Of a stretch of DNA of 64,000 nucleotides, positions 18,619 through 28,046 are shown piece by piece. The notes below the pieces were generated by a model that did not search any database, was not told the origin of the DNA, and was given only the letters and a program-made list of their open reading frames with translations. The DNA is from Paramagnetospirillum kuznetsovii (GTDB taxonomy: Bacteria; Pseudomonadota; Alphaproteobacteria; Rhodospirillales; Magnetospirillaceae). Location: NCBI RefSeq assembly GCF_003284725.1, contig NZ_PGTO01000006.1, forward strand, positions 1 through 64,000, read 5' to 3'. How positions within the stretch are numbered: position 1 is the stretch's first letter; the number at the start of each line of letters is the position of its first letter. A program made the position numbers and the translations under genes.

Positions 18619-20676
18619 TCAAGTGGACAGCTTATCCACCGCTTTCGGCATGCCCAGATGGAAGCCCTGGCAGAGGTCGATGCCCATCTCTCGCAGCAGT
18701 TCCAGGGTGTCCTGGTCCTCGACGAACTCGGCGATGGTGATCATGCCGAAGCTCTTGGCCATGGAATGGATATGTTCGACCATGATGCGGTCGCGCGGGT
18801 CGGTGACGACTTGGCGAACGAAGGATCCCTCGATCTTGACGTAATCGACGGTGATGTATTTGAGGTAGAGGAACGACGAAAAACCGCTGCCAAAATCGTC
18901 GAGGGCGAAAGCCAGTCCCTGGGCCCGCAATTCGTTGACCATGGAGACCACGTCGCCGAAATGGGGCAGGGCCTCGCGCTCGGTGATTTCCAGCACCACC
19001 CGAGCCGGTGCGATACCGGCCTCGGCCAAACGACGGGGAATGCTCAGCATCCGTTCGCGGTTGGTGATGCTTTTGGCCGACAGATTGACGAAGACCTTGG
19101 CATTGCCGAGAATTCCCGCCGACATGGCTTCGAGGGCGCGGTCGAACACGGCGTCGTCGATTTCACCGGCCAGCCCAAGTTCCTCGGCGGCTTCGATGAA
19201 GTCACCGGCGCAAACGGCGCTGTCGCCGTCGACCACCCGTGCGAGAACCTCATAGGCGGCGATAGTGCCGTCGGCCGCCGCGACGATGGGCTGGAAGAAC
19301 GGCACCAGACGGCCTTCCGCCAAGGCGGTGCGGACCATTTCCCCCTGGCTGAAGATGACGGCGGTGGTGTCGTCGCTCTCGCCGATGACCGCCACCTGAT
19401 TCTTGCCCGACCGCTTCGCCTTGTACAGCGCGACATCGGCGGCGATGGACATCTTGCGGGCGTTCTCGGCATTGTCGGGGAAGCTGGCAAGGCCGATGCT
19501 GGCCGTCACCCGCACGCCGCCCACCGGCAGGCCAAGGGCCAGATCGGTGATGGTCTGGCGTAATTTGTCCGCCACTTGGCGGCCTTCCTCGGGGTCGGTT
19601 TCGGGCAGCAGGACGGAAAACTCGTCGGCGCCGACGCGGGCGACAACGTCGGTCCGGCGCACTTCGCGCACCAGCACGCTGGCGATTTCCTTCAAGACCA
19701 GATCGCCGATGGGGTGACCGAACGTGTCGTTGATGTTCTTGAAGTCGTCCAGATCGATATGGGCGATGCAGAAGGAATCCCCGGTACGTTTGGCTCGGTC
19801 GGCTTCGTGGTCGAGGAATTCGTCGAACTTGCGGCGGTTGTAGAGCCGGGTCAGTGGATCGCGGATCGACAGTTCCTCAAGTCGGTGCTGATAGTCCTCG
19901 ACGGTGTAGAGAAGCTTGTTGAAATACTCCGACAGATCGGCGACCTCGCTGATGATGCCGCTGGTCTTCACCCGTCGGGACAAGTCGGTGTGCTGGATGA
20001 TCTCCTGCATCAGTCCGACCATATTGGTGATGGGCAGCGCCACGAAGAACTTCAGCTTCAGGTACAAGGCCGCCGACAACAGCACCAAAATCCCGAAGAA
20101 ATAGGCCAGCACGGTGTTCAGAACGTAGTCCAGCGACACCTTCAGCGAATGGATGGGATAGGTGATGTCGATGATGCCGTTGATGTCGCCCTGCTTCGCC
20201 ATGGTATGGCAGACAAGGCATTCCTCCTTTGCCTTGACCGGATAAAGGTAGCGAATGCCGGTGGTTCCCGGCACCAGTGTCTCCTGGCCGGTCTCCAAGA
20301 CCTGCTTGAGCAAGGGGTCGGAGCGTAGGGCTTCGAGATCGCCTGCCAGTTCTCCGAACTGGGAGATCACGGCGGGTCCACGGATGACGTCGATGCGCAA
20401 ATCCGGCAGTGCGGTCTGCAGCCGTAAGATGACGTCGGCTATTTCGGACTTGCTCCAACCCTTGCGCATGGCGGCATACAGGGTTTCGAACACCAAAGTG
20501 GATGTCTGGCGTGCCTCGTCGCGGGCAAGGTCGCGAACGGACTTTTCGCGCACTTCTCCCGAAATCAGCATGACGACACCGAAGGCGAGTGCTGTGGCGA
20601 ACAAGGAGAGGAGGAACACCACCCGCGTGATGCTGATCCTGGCCGGCTTATGCAACGGCAATCCCCTTCCTGGCAT
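18619..20676 (-). CDS. Haem-c sensor GGDEF-EAL c-di-GMP protein
   Basis: A 685-residue inner-membrane protein: TM1 (~16-38), periplasmic domain with one c-type haem site CLVCH at 153-157 (DUF3365/Tll0287-like), TM2 (~185-207), a HAMP-like linker, GGDEF (~270-430) and EAL (~440-680). The cyclase signature reads GADEF (349-353) instead of GGDEF, with the product-inhibition site RRTD (340-343) kept. The EAL domain reads EVL (476-478) and keeps VNLS, EITE and DDFGSG, so phosphodiesterase activity is likely. Start 20676 has a GGGAG site; a longer start at 20757 is possible. Haem attachment would let redox or ligand state set c-di-GMP level. Confidence 0.92.
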   Translation of the reverse strand: MPGRGLPLHKPARISITRVVFLLSLFATALAFGVVMLISGEVREKSVRDLARDEARQTSTLVFETLYAAMRKGWSKSEIADVILRLQTALPDLRIDVIRGPAVISQFGELAGDLEALRSDPLLKQVLETGQETLVPGTTGIRYLYPVKAKEECLVCHTMAKQGDINGIIDITYPIHSLKVSLDYVLNTVLAYFFGILVLLSAALYLKLKFFVALPITNMVGLMQEIIQHTDLSRRVKTSGIISEVADLSEYFNKLLYTVEDYQHRLEELSIRDPLTRLYNRRKFDEFLDHEADRAKRTGDSFCIAHIDLDDFKNINDTFGHPIGDLVLKEIASVLVREVRRTDVVARVGADEFSVLLPETDPEEGRQVADKLRQTITDLALGLPVGGVRVTASIGLASFPDNAENARKMSIAADVALYKAKRSGKNQVAVIGESDDTTAVIFSQGEMVRTALAEGRLVPFFQPIVAAADGTIAAYEVLARVVDGDSAVCAGDFIEAAEELGLAGEIDDAVFDRALEAMSAGILGNAKVFVNLSAKSITNRERMLSIPRRLAEAGIAPARVVLEITEREALPHFGDVVSMVNELRAQGLAFALDDFGSGFSSFLYLKYITVDYVKIEGSFVRQVVTDPRDRIMVEHIHSMAKSFGMITIAEFVEDQDTLELLREMGIDLCQGFHLGMPKAVDKLST

Positions 20677-20812
20677 TCTGTTCTCCCACATGGGAGATGT
20701 CATATCGCCTTGGTCACCGGAAAGTCCATGAAATTGGGTATATTTGTGACGCGGCATGCCGAAAGGTGACGAAGCTGGCCGCTGCCCGCAAGCTATCCTC
20801 TCGGCTTACGCC

Positions 20813-22705
20813 TTATGCCCTCTGGTTGAAATAATCATTGATCTTTTGCGCCATGGCGCGACTGATGCCCTCGACCGAGGCAAGATCCTCGATACTGGCC
20901 GCCGCAACCTCGCGGGCGGAACCGAAATGGTGCAGCAATGCCTTCTTGCGGCGGGCTCCGATGCCGGGGACGTCGTCCAACTGGGACTGCGACAGTCCCT
21001 TTGAGCGCTTGGCGCGATGGGCGCCGATGACGAAGCGATGGGCCTCGTCGCGCAGGCGCTGAAGGAAGTACAGCACCGGGTCTCGGCTTTCCAGCGACAG
21101 CGGCGGCCGATCGGGCAGGAAGAAGCGTTCACGTCCGGCATTGCGGTCTGGCCCCTTGGCGACGCCCACCACGGCAACATCATCGATGCCGAGTTCCTCC
21201 AGGACGCCGAGGGCGGCATTGAGCTGTCCCTGGCCGCCGTCGATCAAGACCAGATCCGGCCACATTCCCTTGTCCTGGTCGGGGTCTTCCTTTTGGGCCC
21301 GCTTGAAACGGCGGGTCAGCACCTCGCGCATCATGCCGAAATCGTCGCCGGGGGTGATCTCCTCGGATTTGATGGTGAACTTGCGGTAGGCGGATTTCAT
21401 CAATCCGTCCGGGCCGGCGACGATCATGGCGCCCACCGCGTTGGATCCCTGGATATGGCTATTGTCATAGACCTCGACGCGCTCTGGCATCGTCTCCAGT
21501 CCGAAGGCGGTGGCGACGCCTTCGAGCAGCTTGCGTTGGGCGCCGCTTTCCGCCATGCGCCGCCCCAGCGCCTCGCGGGCATTGTCGGCGGCATGCTCCA
21601 CCAGGCCGACCTTGTCGCCACGCTGGGGCCGCAGGACCACGACCTTGCGGCCGGCCTTCTCGGACAGCGCCTTGGCGACGATGGCGATGTCCGCCGGTTC
21701 CGCATTGACCAGGATCTCGGCGGGCGGCGCCTTGTCGGCATAGAACTGCCCCAGGAAGGCCGCCATGATGTCCGGCGCCTCGGCCTCTTGGGCATGGATG
21801 GGAAAGTAGGACCGGTTGCCGTAATTGCAGCCCGAGCGGAAGAAGAAGACCTGGATGCAGACGCCGCCCCCCGCCTGATGCAGGGCGACCACGTCGGCTT
21901 CCTCGATTTCCGCCGGGTTGATGTCCTGGTGGGCCTGGATGCGGGCCAATGCGCGGATGCGGTCGCGCAGGACGGCGGCTTCCTCGTATTCCATGGCCGC
22001 GCTGGCGGCTTCCATGGCGGTGGCAAGGTCGCGTTGGATGCGCTGGCTGCGCCCCGACAGGAAGTCCTTGGCGCCTTCCACCAAGGCCATGTAGTCGGCG
22101 TGGGGGATGCGCTCGACACAAGGCGCGCTGCATCGCTTGATCTGAAACAGCAGGCAGGGGCGGGTACGGCTGGAAAACACCGAATCCGTGCACGAGCGCA
22201 GCAGAAAGGCCCGCTGAAGGGCGGCCAGGGTCTGATTGACCGCCCCGGCGGAGGCGAAGGGGCCGAAATACTCGCCCTTGCGGCTTCTGGCGCCGCGATG
22301 CTTCATCACCTGCGGCCAGTCGTGGTCGCGGGTCAGCAGGATGTGGGGAAAGCTCTTGTCATCCTTCAAAAGGATGTTGTAGCGCGGCCCCAGGGTCTTG
22401 ATGAGATTGCTCTCCAACAGCAGCGCCTCGACCTCCGTCGAGGTGGTGACCACCTCCATGGCGGCGGTCTCGGCGATCATGCGCTGAATACGCAACGGCA
22501 TCCGGTCGGGCCGGGTATAGGCCACGACCCGCTTCTTCAGGCTCTTGGCCTTGCCCACATAGAGAACGTCACCCTTGGCATTCATCATGCGATAAACGCC
22601 GGGCGTCCCCGGCAGGGTCGCCAGGAAGGCCTGGATAACCGCGACGCCTGCGGCCAAGGGCGCGGGTGTTTCGCGTTCGGAGGGAAAAACAATCGGCTGT
22701 GTCAT
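20813..22705 (-). CDS. uvrC: UvrABC excinuclease subunit C
   Basis: A 630-residue nuclease making both incisions in nucleotide excision repair. Order: GIY-YIG nuclease (PGVYRMM...[15 protein letters not shown], ~residues 35-110), UVR motif ([15 protein letters not shown], ~residue 240), the RNase H-like C nuclease with [18 protein letters not shown] and [14 protein letters not shown], and a tandem helix-hairpin-helix at the end. ATG 22705 is preferred; a GTG 39 bases upstream lacks a ribosome site, and a possible minus-strand -10 (TATACT) lies just ahead of that GTG. uvrB lies 2.2 kb away on the same strand. Confidence 0.97.
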   Translation of the reverse strand: MTQPIVFPSERETPAPLAAGVAVIQAFLATLPGTPGVYRMMNAKGDVLYVGKAKSLKKRVVAYTRPDRMPLRIQRMIAETAAMEVVTTSTEVEALLLESNLIKTLGPRYNILLKDDKSFPHILLTRDHDWPQVMKHRGARSRKGEYFGPFASAGAVNQTLAALQRAFLLRSCTDSVFSSRTRPCLLFQIKRCSAPCVERIPHADYMALVEGAKDFLSGRSQRIQRDLATAMEAASAAMEYEEAAVLRDRIRALARIQAHQDINPAEIEEADVVALHQAGGGVCIQVFFFRSGCNYGNRSYFPIHAQEAEAPDIMAAFLGQFYADKAPPAEILVNAEPADIAIVAKALSEKAGRKVVVLRPQRGDKVGLVEHAADNAREALGRRMAESGAQRKLLEGVATAFGLETMPERVEVYDNSHIQGSNAVGAMIVAGPDGLMKSAYRKFTIKSEEITPGDDFGMMREVLTRRFKRAQKEDPDQDKGMWPDLVLIDGGQGQLNAALGVLEELGIDDVAVVGVAKGPDRNAGRERFFLPDRPPLSLESRDPVLYFLQRLRDEAHRFVIGAHRAKRSKGLSQSQLDDVPGIGARRKKALLHHFGSAREVAAASIEDLASVEGISRAMAQKINDYFNQRA

Positions 22706-23127
22706 GACCGGGGCCTTGCTGGGAGCAGCAGTTCGGACTGCCACAAAAGTATAAAATGCGGATAGGGCGCGCTTTTTTTCTTGCAGCGCGGGATATCCAC
22801 GATTCCTGTGGATAAGTCTGTTGGCAAAGATGGGGGAGACTGGCCCCCCCCAAGAGTCTCCTAGGGTCTGGCCTCCGTGCCCATTTTGTGGGCAGAAATG
22901 GATGTATTTATAATTTTCAATAGCTTAGTCCGTGTCAAGCGCAAAGAATTTGCAAAGGTAGGATTATTTCTGTGGACAGCCCGCCGAGGTTCGGTGCAGC
23001 CCTGCCCGGCGGAGGGGCTGTGCAAAACCTGACATTTCCATCGCGTTACAAGGAGTTCCGGGGCGGTCTGAAGATGGTTTCGGTATCGAGCCGAACGGCT
23101 TAGTTGGTGCGCTGCGGCAAGGGCGGC
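22706..23127. other. ~420-base gap upstream of uvrC with DnaA-box-like sites
   Basis: No coding region was recognised. It contains a perfect DnaA box (TGTGGATAA, 22807-22815), weaker matches near 22792 and 22971, an AT-rich patch near 22905-22920, an inverted repeat GGAGACT/AGTCTCC (~22835-22861), and a TTCGG/CCGAA stem just after the SDR stop (~23078-23095). It probably holds the uvrC promoter. An origin is not claimed. Confidence 0.4.
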
Positions 23128-23907
23128 CTATTCTCGCGGAGATCGATCACCGGTTGCCCAGCACAGATGCTGGCCACCGTCCAGGGCAATCATCTGTCCG
23201 GTGATGGATGGCGATGCGATAAGAAACCGAACAGTTCGGCATATTTCGTCGGCCGAGGTGGGGCGGCCCAGGGGCAATTCCGCGCTTTGGTCGGCGAATT
23301 GTTCGGCCGTTTGGCGTGTACTGGGCAAAGCGGGGCCCGGCCCGATGGCGACGACGCGGATGCGTGGCGCCAGGGCCAGGGCCAGGGTCTGGGTCAAGGT
23401 CCACAACCCCGCTTTCGACAGCGTGTAGGTGGTGAAGTGGGGCGTCAGGTTCCACACCCGTTGGTCCAGCAGGTTGATCACCACGCCTTCCGCCGATGCG
23501 GCCAACTGGCGGGCGAAGTCCTGAGCCAGGACGAAGGGGGCGCGCAGATTGACCTCCATGTGGAGATCCCAGGAGTCGCGGGTCGCGCCAAGGGCGTCGT
23601 CATACTCGAAGGCGGATGCGTTGTTGATCAGCACGCCCAGTGGCCCCAAGGCCTGGGTGGCGCGCGCCACCAGGGTGGAAACCTGCTCTTCGCGGCTCAA
23701 CTCGGCATCCAGGGCGACCGCCTTGCCGCCCTTGGCGATGATTTCGTCCGCCACCGCCCGTGCCCCGTCCCCCGAGCGCCCATAATGAACCACCACCGCG
23801 AAACCGGCCGCCGCCAGATCAAGCGCGATGGCGCGACCGATGCGATGGGCCGCGCCGGTTACCAGGGCGGTCCGGGGAATGGATGCGGGGAAAGAAGAGC
23901 CGACCAC
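23128..23907 (-). CDS. Short-chain dehydrogenase, FolM/pteridine-reductase-like
   Basis: A 259-residue SDR. The cofactor motif GAAHRIGRAIA (about residues 18-28) is the variant typical of NADPH-dependent FolM/PTR1 enzymes; NNAS and the catalytic YTLSK follow. The usual catalytic serine position reads NLLDQR, an Asp, again as in PTR1/FolM. This supports a dihydromonapterin or dihydropteridine reductase role, though other SDR functions remain possible. It starts at GTG 23907, abutting the stop of the pseudokinase gene with no gap, so the two are probably translated together. Confidence 0.85.
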   Translation of the reverse strand: MVGSSFPASIPRTALVTGAAHRIGRAIALDLAAAGFAVVVHYGRSGDGARAVADEIIAKGGKAVALDAELSREEQVSTLVARATQALGPLGVLINNASAFEYDDALGATRDSWDLHMEVNLRAPFVLAQDFARQLAASAEGVVINLLDQRVWNLTPHFTTYTLSKAGLWTLTQTLALALAPRIRVVAIGPGPALPSTRQTAEQFADQSAELPLGRPTSADEICRTVRFLIASPSITGQMIALDGGQHLCWATGDRSPRE

Positions 23908-24825
23908 TTAGGCCCCGGCCGCACCGGACCCGGCGGCGGCGGCGGCGCGGCGGGGCTGCGACACTTCGACCACGGGCTTGCTGGTCGCCGCGCGCGGTGG
24001 CGGAACCCGGTCCAGCCCCGCCAGCACTTCCCCGGCGTGGGGGGGGCGGCGATCCGGATCGGCATCGGTGCAGGCCCGGACCAGATCGGCCAGTTGCGGC
24101 GGAAAGTCTCCGGGCAGCTCAGCCGCCTGGGCGGTGGGATCGGGCAGGCGGCCGGTCAGCAGTCGATAGGCGATGGCGCCCAGGGAATAGACATCGGCCC
24201 GAGCGGTGACGGCGGTGGCGTTCTCGCGCTGCTCCGGGGCGGTATAGTCGGCGCCGCCCATCCAGTGGCCGGGCATGGGAAGGTTCTTTTCAGCCAGCTT
24301 GACCATGCTGAAATCGCACAGCTTGACCGCGCCGTTCTGGGTGGCGGTCAGCAGGATATTGGTCGGCTTGATGAAGCGGTGGACCATGCCGCGGCGGTGC
24401 AGGGCCATTGCCGCCGAGCTCAGTTGCTTCATGGCGACCAATGCCCGCATGGGGGCCATGCGGCGCGGCTTGTCGCGGTCATTGGCCAGTTGCTCTTCCG
24501 CCGGGTCGTCGAAGTCCTTGCCGATCTCATAGGGCAGGTGCGCCGCCATGAACGGCATGACGAAATAGGGGCGGCCATCGCTCAACTGCTCCATCACCTT
24601 GACGCCGATGATGTAGGGATGATCGAAGCTGGCCAGGGTCCGGGCCTCGGTCATGAAGCGGGTCAACTGCTGGGCGGGACTGAGCAGGCTGTCGTCGCCC
24701 GGTCGCGGGTCGAACAGCTTGATGGCCACCGGGACTTGGAGGTCCGGATCGTGGCACAGGAAGATCCGGTCGTAACCGGTGGTCAAGACCGCCTGATGGA
24801 TGACGTATTTGCCGATGCGCTCCAT
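23908..24825 (-). CDS. Degenerate Ser/Thr protein kinase (predicted pseudokinase)
   Basis: A 305-residue Hanks-type kinase fold without a membrane segment. The VAIK lysine (K36), the helix-C Glu (E60) and the APE motif (196-198) are present. The catalytic loop reads HRFIKPTN (149-156) where active kinases have HRDxKxxN, so the catalytic Asp is Phe. The DFG motif reads DFS (171-173), and the glycine-rich loop is not recognisable near residues 10-20. The last ~40 residues are Pro/Ala-rich. Phosphotransfer is therefore doubtful; a scaffold or nucleotide-sensing role is more likely. It is cotranscribed with an SDR gene that abuts its stop. The partner is unknown. Confidence 0.88.
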   Translation of the reverse strand: MERIGKYVIHQAVLTTGYDRIFLCHDPDLQVPVAIKLFDPRPGDDSLLSPAQQLTRFMTEARTLASFDHPYIIGVKVMEQLSDGRPYFVMPFMAAHLPYEIGKDFDDPAEEQLANDRDKPRRMAPMRALVAMKQLSSAAMALHRRGMVHRFIKPTNILLTATQNGAVKLCDFSMVKLAEKNLPMPGHWMGGADYTAPEQRENATAVTARADVYSLGAIAYRLLTGRLPDPTAQAAELPGDFPPQLADLVRACTDADPDRRPPHAGEVLAGLDRVPPPRAATSKPVVEVSQPRRAAAAAGSGAAGA

Positions 24826-24907
24826 GAAATTCCTATGCCCACCCAGCCCCAGTTGCGATCACTCTAGCAGACTGACTTTGGCGCGTCTTCCATGTCGAAT
24901 GGCTTGG

Positions 24908-27022
24908 TCAGCGACGGTGGCTGCCCTTGCCCCGGGGCTTGCCCGAGGGCGCGGCGCGGTGCTTGGTTCCCAGATTGACCTCGATGCCCAGTTCCACCGC
25001 GTCCAGGCGGCGCAATTCGTCGCGCAGGCGGGCGGCTTCCTCGAATTCCAGATCGGCGGCGGCGGCCTTCATGCGCTTTTCCAGATCGGCCTTGATCTGG
25101 GGAAGGCTTTTGCCCACCGCGTGGCTGATGCCCGCATCGCCGGTGGGCACCGTCAGGTAGTCCCGTTCATAGACGCTTTGCATCACGTCGGTGATGGTCT
25201 TCTTGATGCTTTCCGGGGTGATGCCGTTGGCGGTGTTGAAGGCCTGCTGTTTCTCGCGGCGCCGATTGGTCTCGTCGATGGCATAGGTCAGGCTCTCGGT
25301 CATCTTGTCGGCATAGAGGATGACGCGGCCCTCGATATTGCGCGCCGCCCGGCCGATGGTCTGGACCAGCGAGGTCTTGGAGCGCAGGAAGCCTTCCTTG
25401 TCGGCGTCCAGGATGGCGACAAGGGCGCATTCCGGGATATCGAGCCCTTCGCGCAGCAGATTGATCCCCACCAGGACATCGAAGGCGCCGAGACGCAAAT
25501 CGCGGATGATCTCGATGCGCTCCAGGGTGTCGATGTCGGAATGCAGGTAGCGCACCCGGATGCCGTGGTCGTGGAGGTATTCCGTCAGATCCTCGGACAT
25601 GCGCTTGGTGAGCGTGGTCACCAGGGTGCGGAAGCCTTGGCGCGATACGGCGCGAATTTCGCCCAGCAGGTCGTCGATCTGATGCTCGACCGGGCGCACG
25701 ATACAGACGGGGTCCACAAGGCCGGTGGGACGGATCACCTGTTCGGTGAAGACGCCGCCGGTGCGGTTCATCTCCCACGGGCCGGGGGTTGCCGAGACAT
25801 GGACGGTCTGCGGCCGCATCAGTTCCCATTCCTCGAACTTCAGGGGCCGGTTGTCGATACAGGACGGCAGGCGGAAACCGTATTCCGCCAGCACGCTCTT
25901 GCGGTTGAAGTCACCGCGATACATGCCGCCGATCTGCGGCACGGTGACGTGGCTTTCATCGACGATCAGAAGGGCGTCCTCGGGCAGGTATTCGAACAGG
26001 GTGGGCGGCGGCTCGCCCGGCCTGCGGCCGGTCAGGTAGCGGGAATAGTTCTCGATGCTCTTGCAGTGGCCGGTGGTTTCCAGCATCTCCAGATCAAAGG
26101 TGGTGCGCTGGTCGAGGCGCTGGGCCTCCAGCAGCTTGCCGGTCTCGTTGAAGCGGTCCAGCGTCTCCTTCAGCTCCGCCTTGATGCCCTTGATGGCCTG
26201 GGTGATGGTGGGGCGCGGCGTCACATAGTGGCTGCTCGGATAGATGATGATCTCGGACAGCGCGCAGGTCTTCTCGCCGGTCAGCGGGTCGAACTCGTTG
26301 ATGGATTCGATCTCGTCGCCGAACAGCGACAGCCGCCAGGCGCGGTCCTCATAGTGGACCGGGAAGATCTCCACCGCGTCGCCCTTGGCGCGGAAGGTGC
26401 CGCGTTCGAAGGCGGCGTCGTTGCGGGTGTATTGCAGCTCCACCAGCCGCTTCAGCATGTCGGAGCGGTCGATGCTGTCGCCCACTGCCAGCTTGATGGT
26501 CATGCGGGCATAGGATTCCACCGAGCCGATGCCGTAGATGCACGACACCGAGGCCACCAGGATGACGTCGCGGCGTTCCAGCAAGGCCCGGGTCGCGGCG
26601 TGGCGCATGCGGTCGATCTGCTCGTTGACCGCCGAATCCTTCTCGATATAGGTGTCGGTGCGCGGCACATAGGCCTCGGGCTGGTAGTAGTCGTAGTAGG
26701 AGACGAAATACTCCACCGCGTTGTTGGGAAAGAAGCTCTTCATCTCGGAATAGAGCTGGGCCGCCAGGGTCTTGTTGGGGGCCAGCACCAGGGCCGGGCG
26801 CTTGGTCCGGGCGATCACATGGGCCATGGTGAAGGTCTTGCCCGATCCGGTGACGCCCAGCAGCACCTGATCCTGCTCGCCCGCCACCACCCCGGCCGAA
26901 ATCTCGTCGATGGCCTGGGGCTGGTCGCCGGCCGGACGATAGTCGGAGACGATCTCGAACGCCGCCTCGCCCTCGGGCAAGGGCGGGCGTTCCATGAAGT
27001 CGAAGGGCAGCGGACGGGTCAC
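24908..27022 (-). CDS. uvrB: UvrABC excinuclease subunit B
   Basis: A 704-residue helicase-like damage-verification subunit of nucleotide excision repair. Walker A is GVTGSGKT (56-63); the DNA-clamping beta-hairpin has [17 protein letters not shown]; helicase motifs include VDESH and QTIGRAARN; a UVR domain ([16 protein letters not shown]) lies near the C-terminus. It begins with GTG at 27022, overlapping the stop of the upstream tumA-like antitoxin gene by four bases (GTGA). An alternative ATG lies nine codons in. This overlap would tie uvrB translation to a toxin-antitoxin pair. Confidence 0.98.
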   Translation of the reverse strand: MTRPLPFDFMERPPLPEGEAAFEIVSDYRPAGDQPQAIDEISAGVVAGEQDQVLLGVTGSGKTFTMAHVIARTKRPALVLAPNKTLAAQLYSEMKSFFPNNAVEYFVSYYDYYQPEAYVPRTDTYIEKDSAVNEQIDRMRHAATRALLERRDVILVASVSCIYGIGSVESYARMTIKLAVGDSIDRSDMLKRLVELQYTRNDAAFERGTFRAKGDAVEIFPVHYEDRAWRLSLFGDEIESINEFDPLTGEKTCALSEIIIYPSSHYVTPRPTITQAIKGIKAELKETLDRFNETGKLLEAQRLDQRTTFDLEMLETTGHCKSIENYSRYLTGRRPGEPPPTLFEYLPEDALLIVDESHVTVPQIGGMYRGDFNRKSVLAEYGFRLPSCIDNRPLKFEEWELMRPQTVHVSATPGPWEMNRTGGVFTEQVIRPTGLVDPVCIVRPVEHQIDDLLGEIRAVSRQGFRTLVTTLTKRMSEDLTEYLHDHGIRVRYLHSDIDTLERIEIIRDLRLGAFDVLVGINLLREGLDIPECALVAILDADKEGFLRSKTSLVQTIGRAARNIEGRVILYADKMTESLTYAIDETNRRREKQQAFNTANGITPESIKKTITDVMQSVYERDYLTVPTGDAGISHAVGKSLPQIKADLEKRMKAAAADLEFEEAARLRDELRRLDAVELGIEVNLGTKHRAAPSGKPRGKGSHRR

Positions 27023-27375
27023 AGCACGAACCGGGCATCGACCTCGGCGAAGGGGGCGACGACGCTGTTTTGCGTCCGGGTCAGCAGGCCCAGCCGGGTC
27101 AGGGCCTCCACGTCGGTATGGACATTCTTGTAATCGCGGTGCAGATCGGCGGCCAGCGCCTTGATGCTGGGGACGTGGTGGTGGCGGACATGGCGCAGCA
27201 GGTGGAGGCGCTTAGGCGTCAGAGCCGCCAGCAGGGCTTCCAGGTCGCGGAAGGTGAGGTTGGCCTCATCCACCGTCTCGCCGCCCTCGGCCCGCTTCCA
27301 GGCGTCGACGAACCGCTGTCCCATATCCTCGGCCGTGCCGATATGAAGCCGGACATTGTCATTGGTGCTCATCAT
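27019..27375 (-). CDS. tumA: TumA-like antitoxin (HVO_A0114-type winged-helix DNA-binding protein)
   Basis: A 118-residue protein. Residues ~45-105 form a MarR/ArsR-like winged helix: [20 protein letters not shown], then [20 protein letters not shown], then [14 protein letters not shown]. This pattern is that of the antitoxin usually encoded directly after TumE toxins. It overlaps the toxin stop by four bases and the uvrB start by four bases, so toxin, antitoxin and uvrB form a tightly coupled chain. It probably represses its own operon and could influence uvrB. Confidence 0.8.
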   Translation of the reverse strand: MMSTNDNVRLHIGTAEDMGQRFVDAWKRAEGGETVDEANLTFRDLEALLAALTPKRLHLLRHVRHHHVPSIKALAADLHRDYKNVHTDVEALTRLGLLTRTQNSVVAPFAEVDARFVL

Positions 27376-27656
27376 TCACCCCGCACGCGTCGCACGTCGG
27401 CCAGGAAATCGGCGATCAAGGCTTCCGGCGTGGTGAAGGCGTAAGCCTCCTCGCGCCCCTCCACATGGCGGTGATCGCCCTTGCCGCGTTCATTGTCGTA
27501 GCCCAGCAGCCGCTGGCCATCCTGGCCGTAGAACAAGCTGTACTTCAGACTGTGCCGACTTCCGGCCACCGGACTGGGAACGGCCCAGATGACCATCTCG
27601 ATGATGGCCCCATCGGGATAGTCCATCCGGTCGTAGAAAAGTCGCTTGGCCTTCAT
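27372..27656 (-). CDS. tumE: TumE family toxin (DUF6516)
   Basis: A 94-residue protein with the family pattern: DGAIIEMVIWAVPSPVAGS, then HSLKYSLFYGQDGQRLLGYD, then NERGKGDHRHVEG, then TPEALIADFLADV. TumE proteins are small toxins paired with a winged-helix antitoxin; the partner gene follows with a four-base overlap. The conserved YDNERGKGDHRH stretch likely forms the active site. It diverges from a ParD/ParE pair starting 115 bases away on the other strand. The cellular target is not known to me. Confidence 0.82.
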   Translation of the reverse strand: MKAKRLFYDRMDYPDGAIIEMVIWAVPSPVAGSRHSLKYSLFYGQDGQRLLGYDNERGKGDHRHVEGREEAYAFTTPEALIADFLADVRRVRGE

Positions 27657-27770
27657 ATGGTGACAAATGCCATAGCGGCATGTATGGTGTCAAGGGCCAT
27701 ATCGGATCGCTTGATGCCTCTGAGTGAGTGTGACAGTGTAATAAGAGTTGTTGTCAGCCGGATTGCCGTC

Positions 27771-28046
27771 ATGCGTACCAGCAAGCCCATCACCGTGACC
27801 CTCGGCCCTCAGCAGGCAAGCCTGGAAGCTCGTTTGGAATCGGGGGCCTATGGGTCCGCCAGCGAGGTCATTCGCGCCGGGTTGCGTGCGCTGGACCGTG
27901 AAGAGGCTGCGTTGGACGAGGTTCTCCGCCTCAAGGTCGCGGCCTCCCTGGCGGACGCCCGTCCCAGCGTCGCCGCCGAGGATGTGTTCGCCCGGTTGCG
28001 CGGTCTTCACGCCGAAATGGCGTCGGACGAAAAGAACAATGCATAG
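27771..28046 (+). CDS. parD: ParD-like ribbon-helix-helix antitoxin
   Basis: A 91-residue protein. The N-terminus MRTSKPITVTLGPQQASLEA gives the RHH strand and first helix, and YGSASEVIRAGLRALDREEA gives the second helix, matching type II ParD antitoxins. The C-terminal half would wrap the toxin. It overlaps the toxin start by eight bases. ATG 27771 is chosen; upstream in-frame sequence runs through the divergent intergenic region and tumE. It likely represses its own promoter in the 27657-27770 gap. Confidence 0.88.
   Translation: MRTSKPITVTLGPQQASLEARLESGAYGSASEVIRAGLRALDREEAALDEVLRLKVAASLADARPSVAAEDVFARLRGLHAEMASDEKNNA

Noticed and set aside
22706-23127. Chromosomal origin of replication
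   Set aside because: Only one perfect DnaA box is present, no origin-typical gene neighbours (dnaA, dnaN, hemE, parAB) are nearby, and skew cannot be judged from one window.
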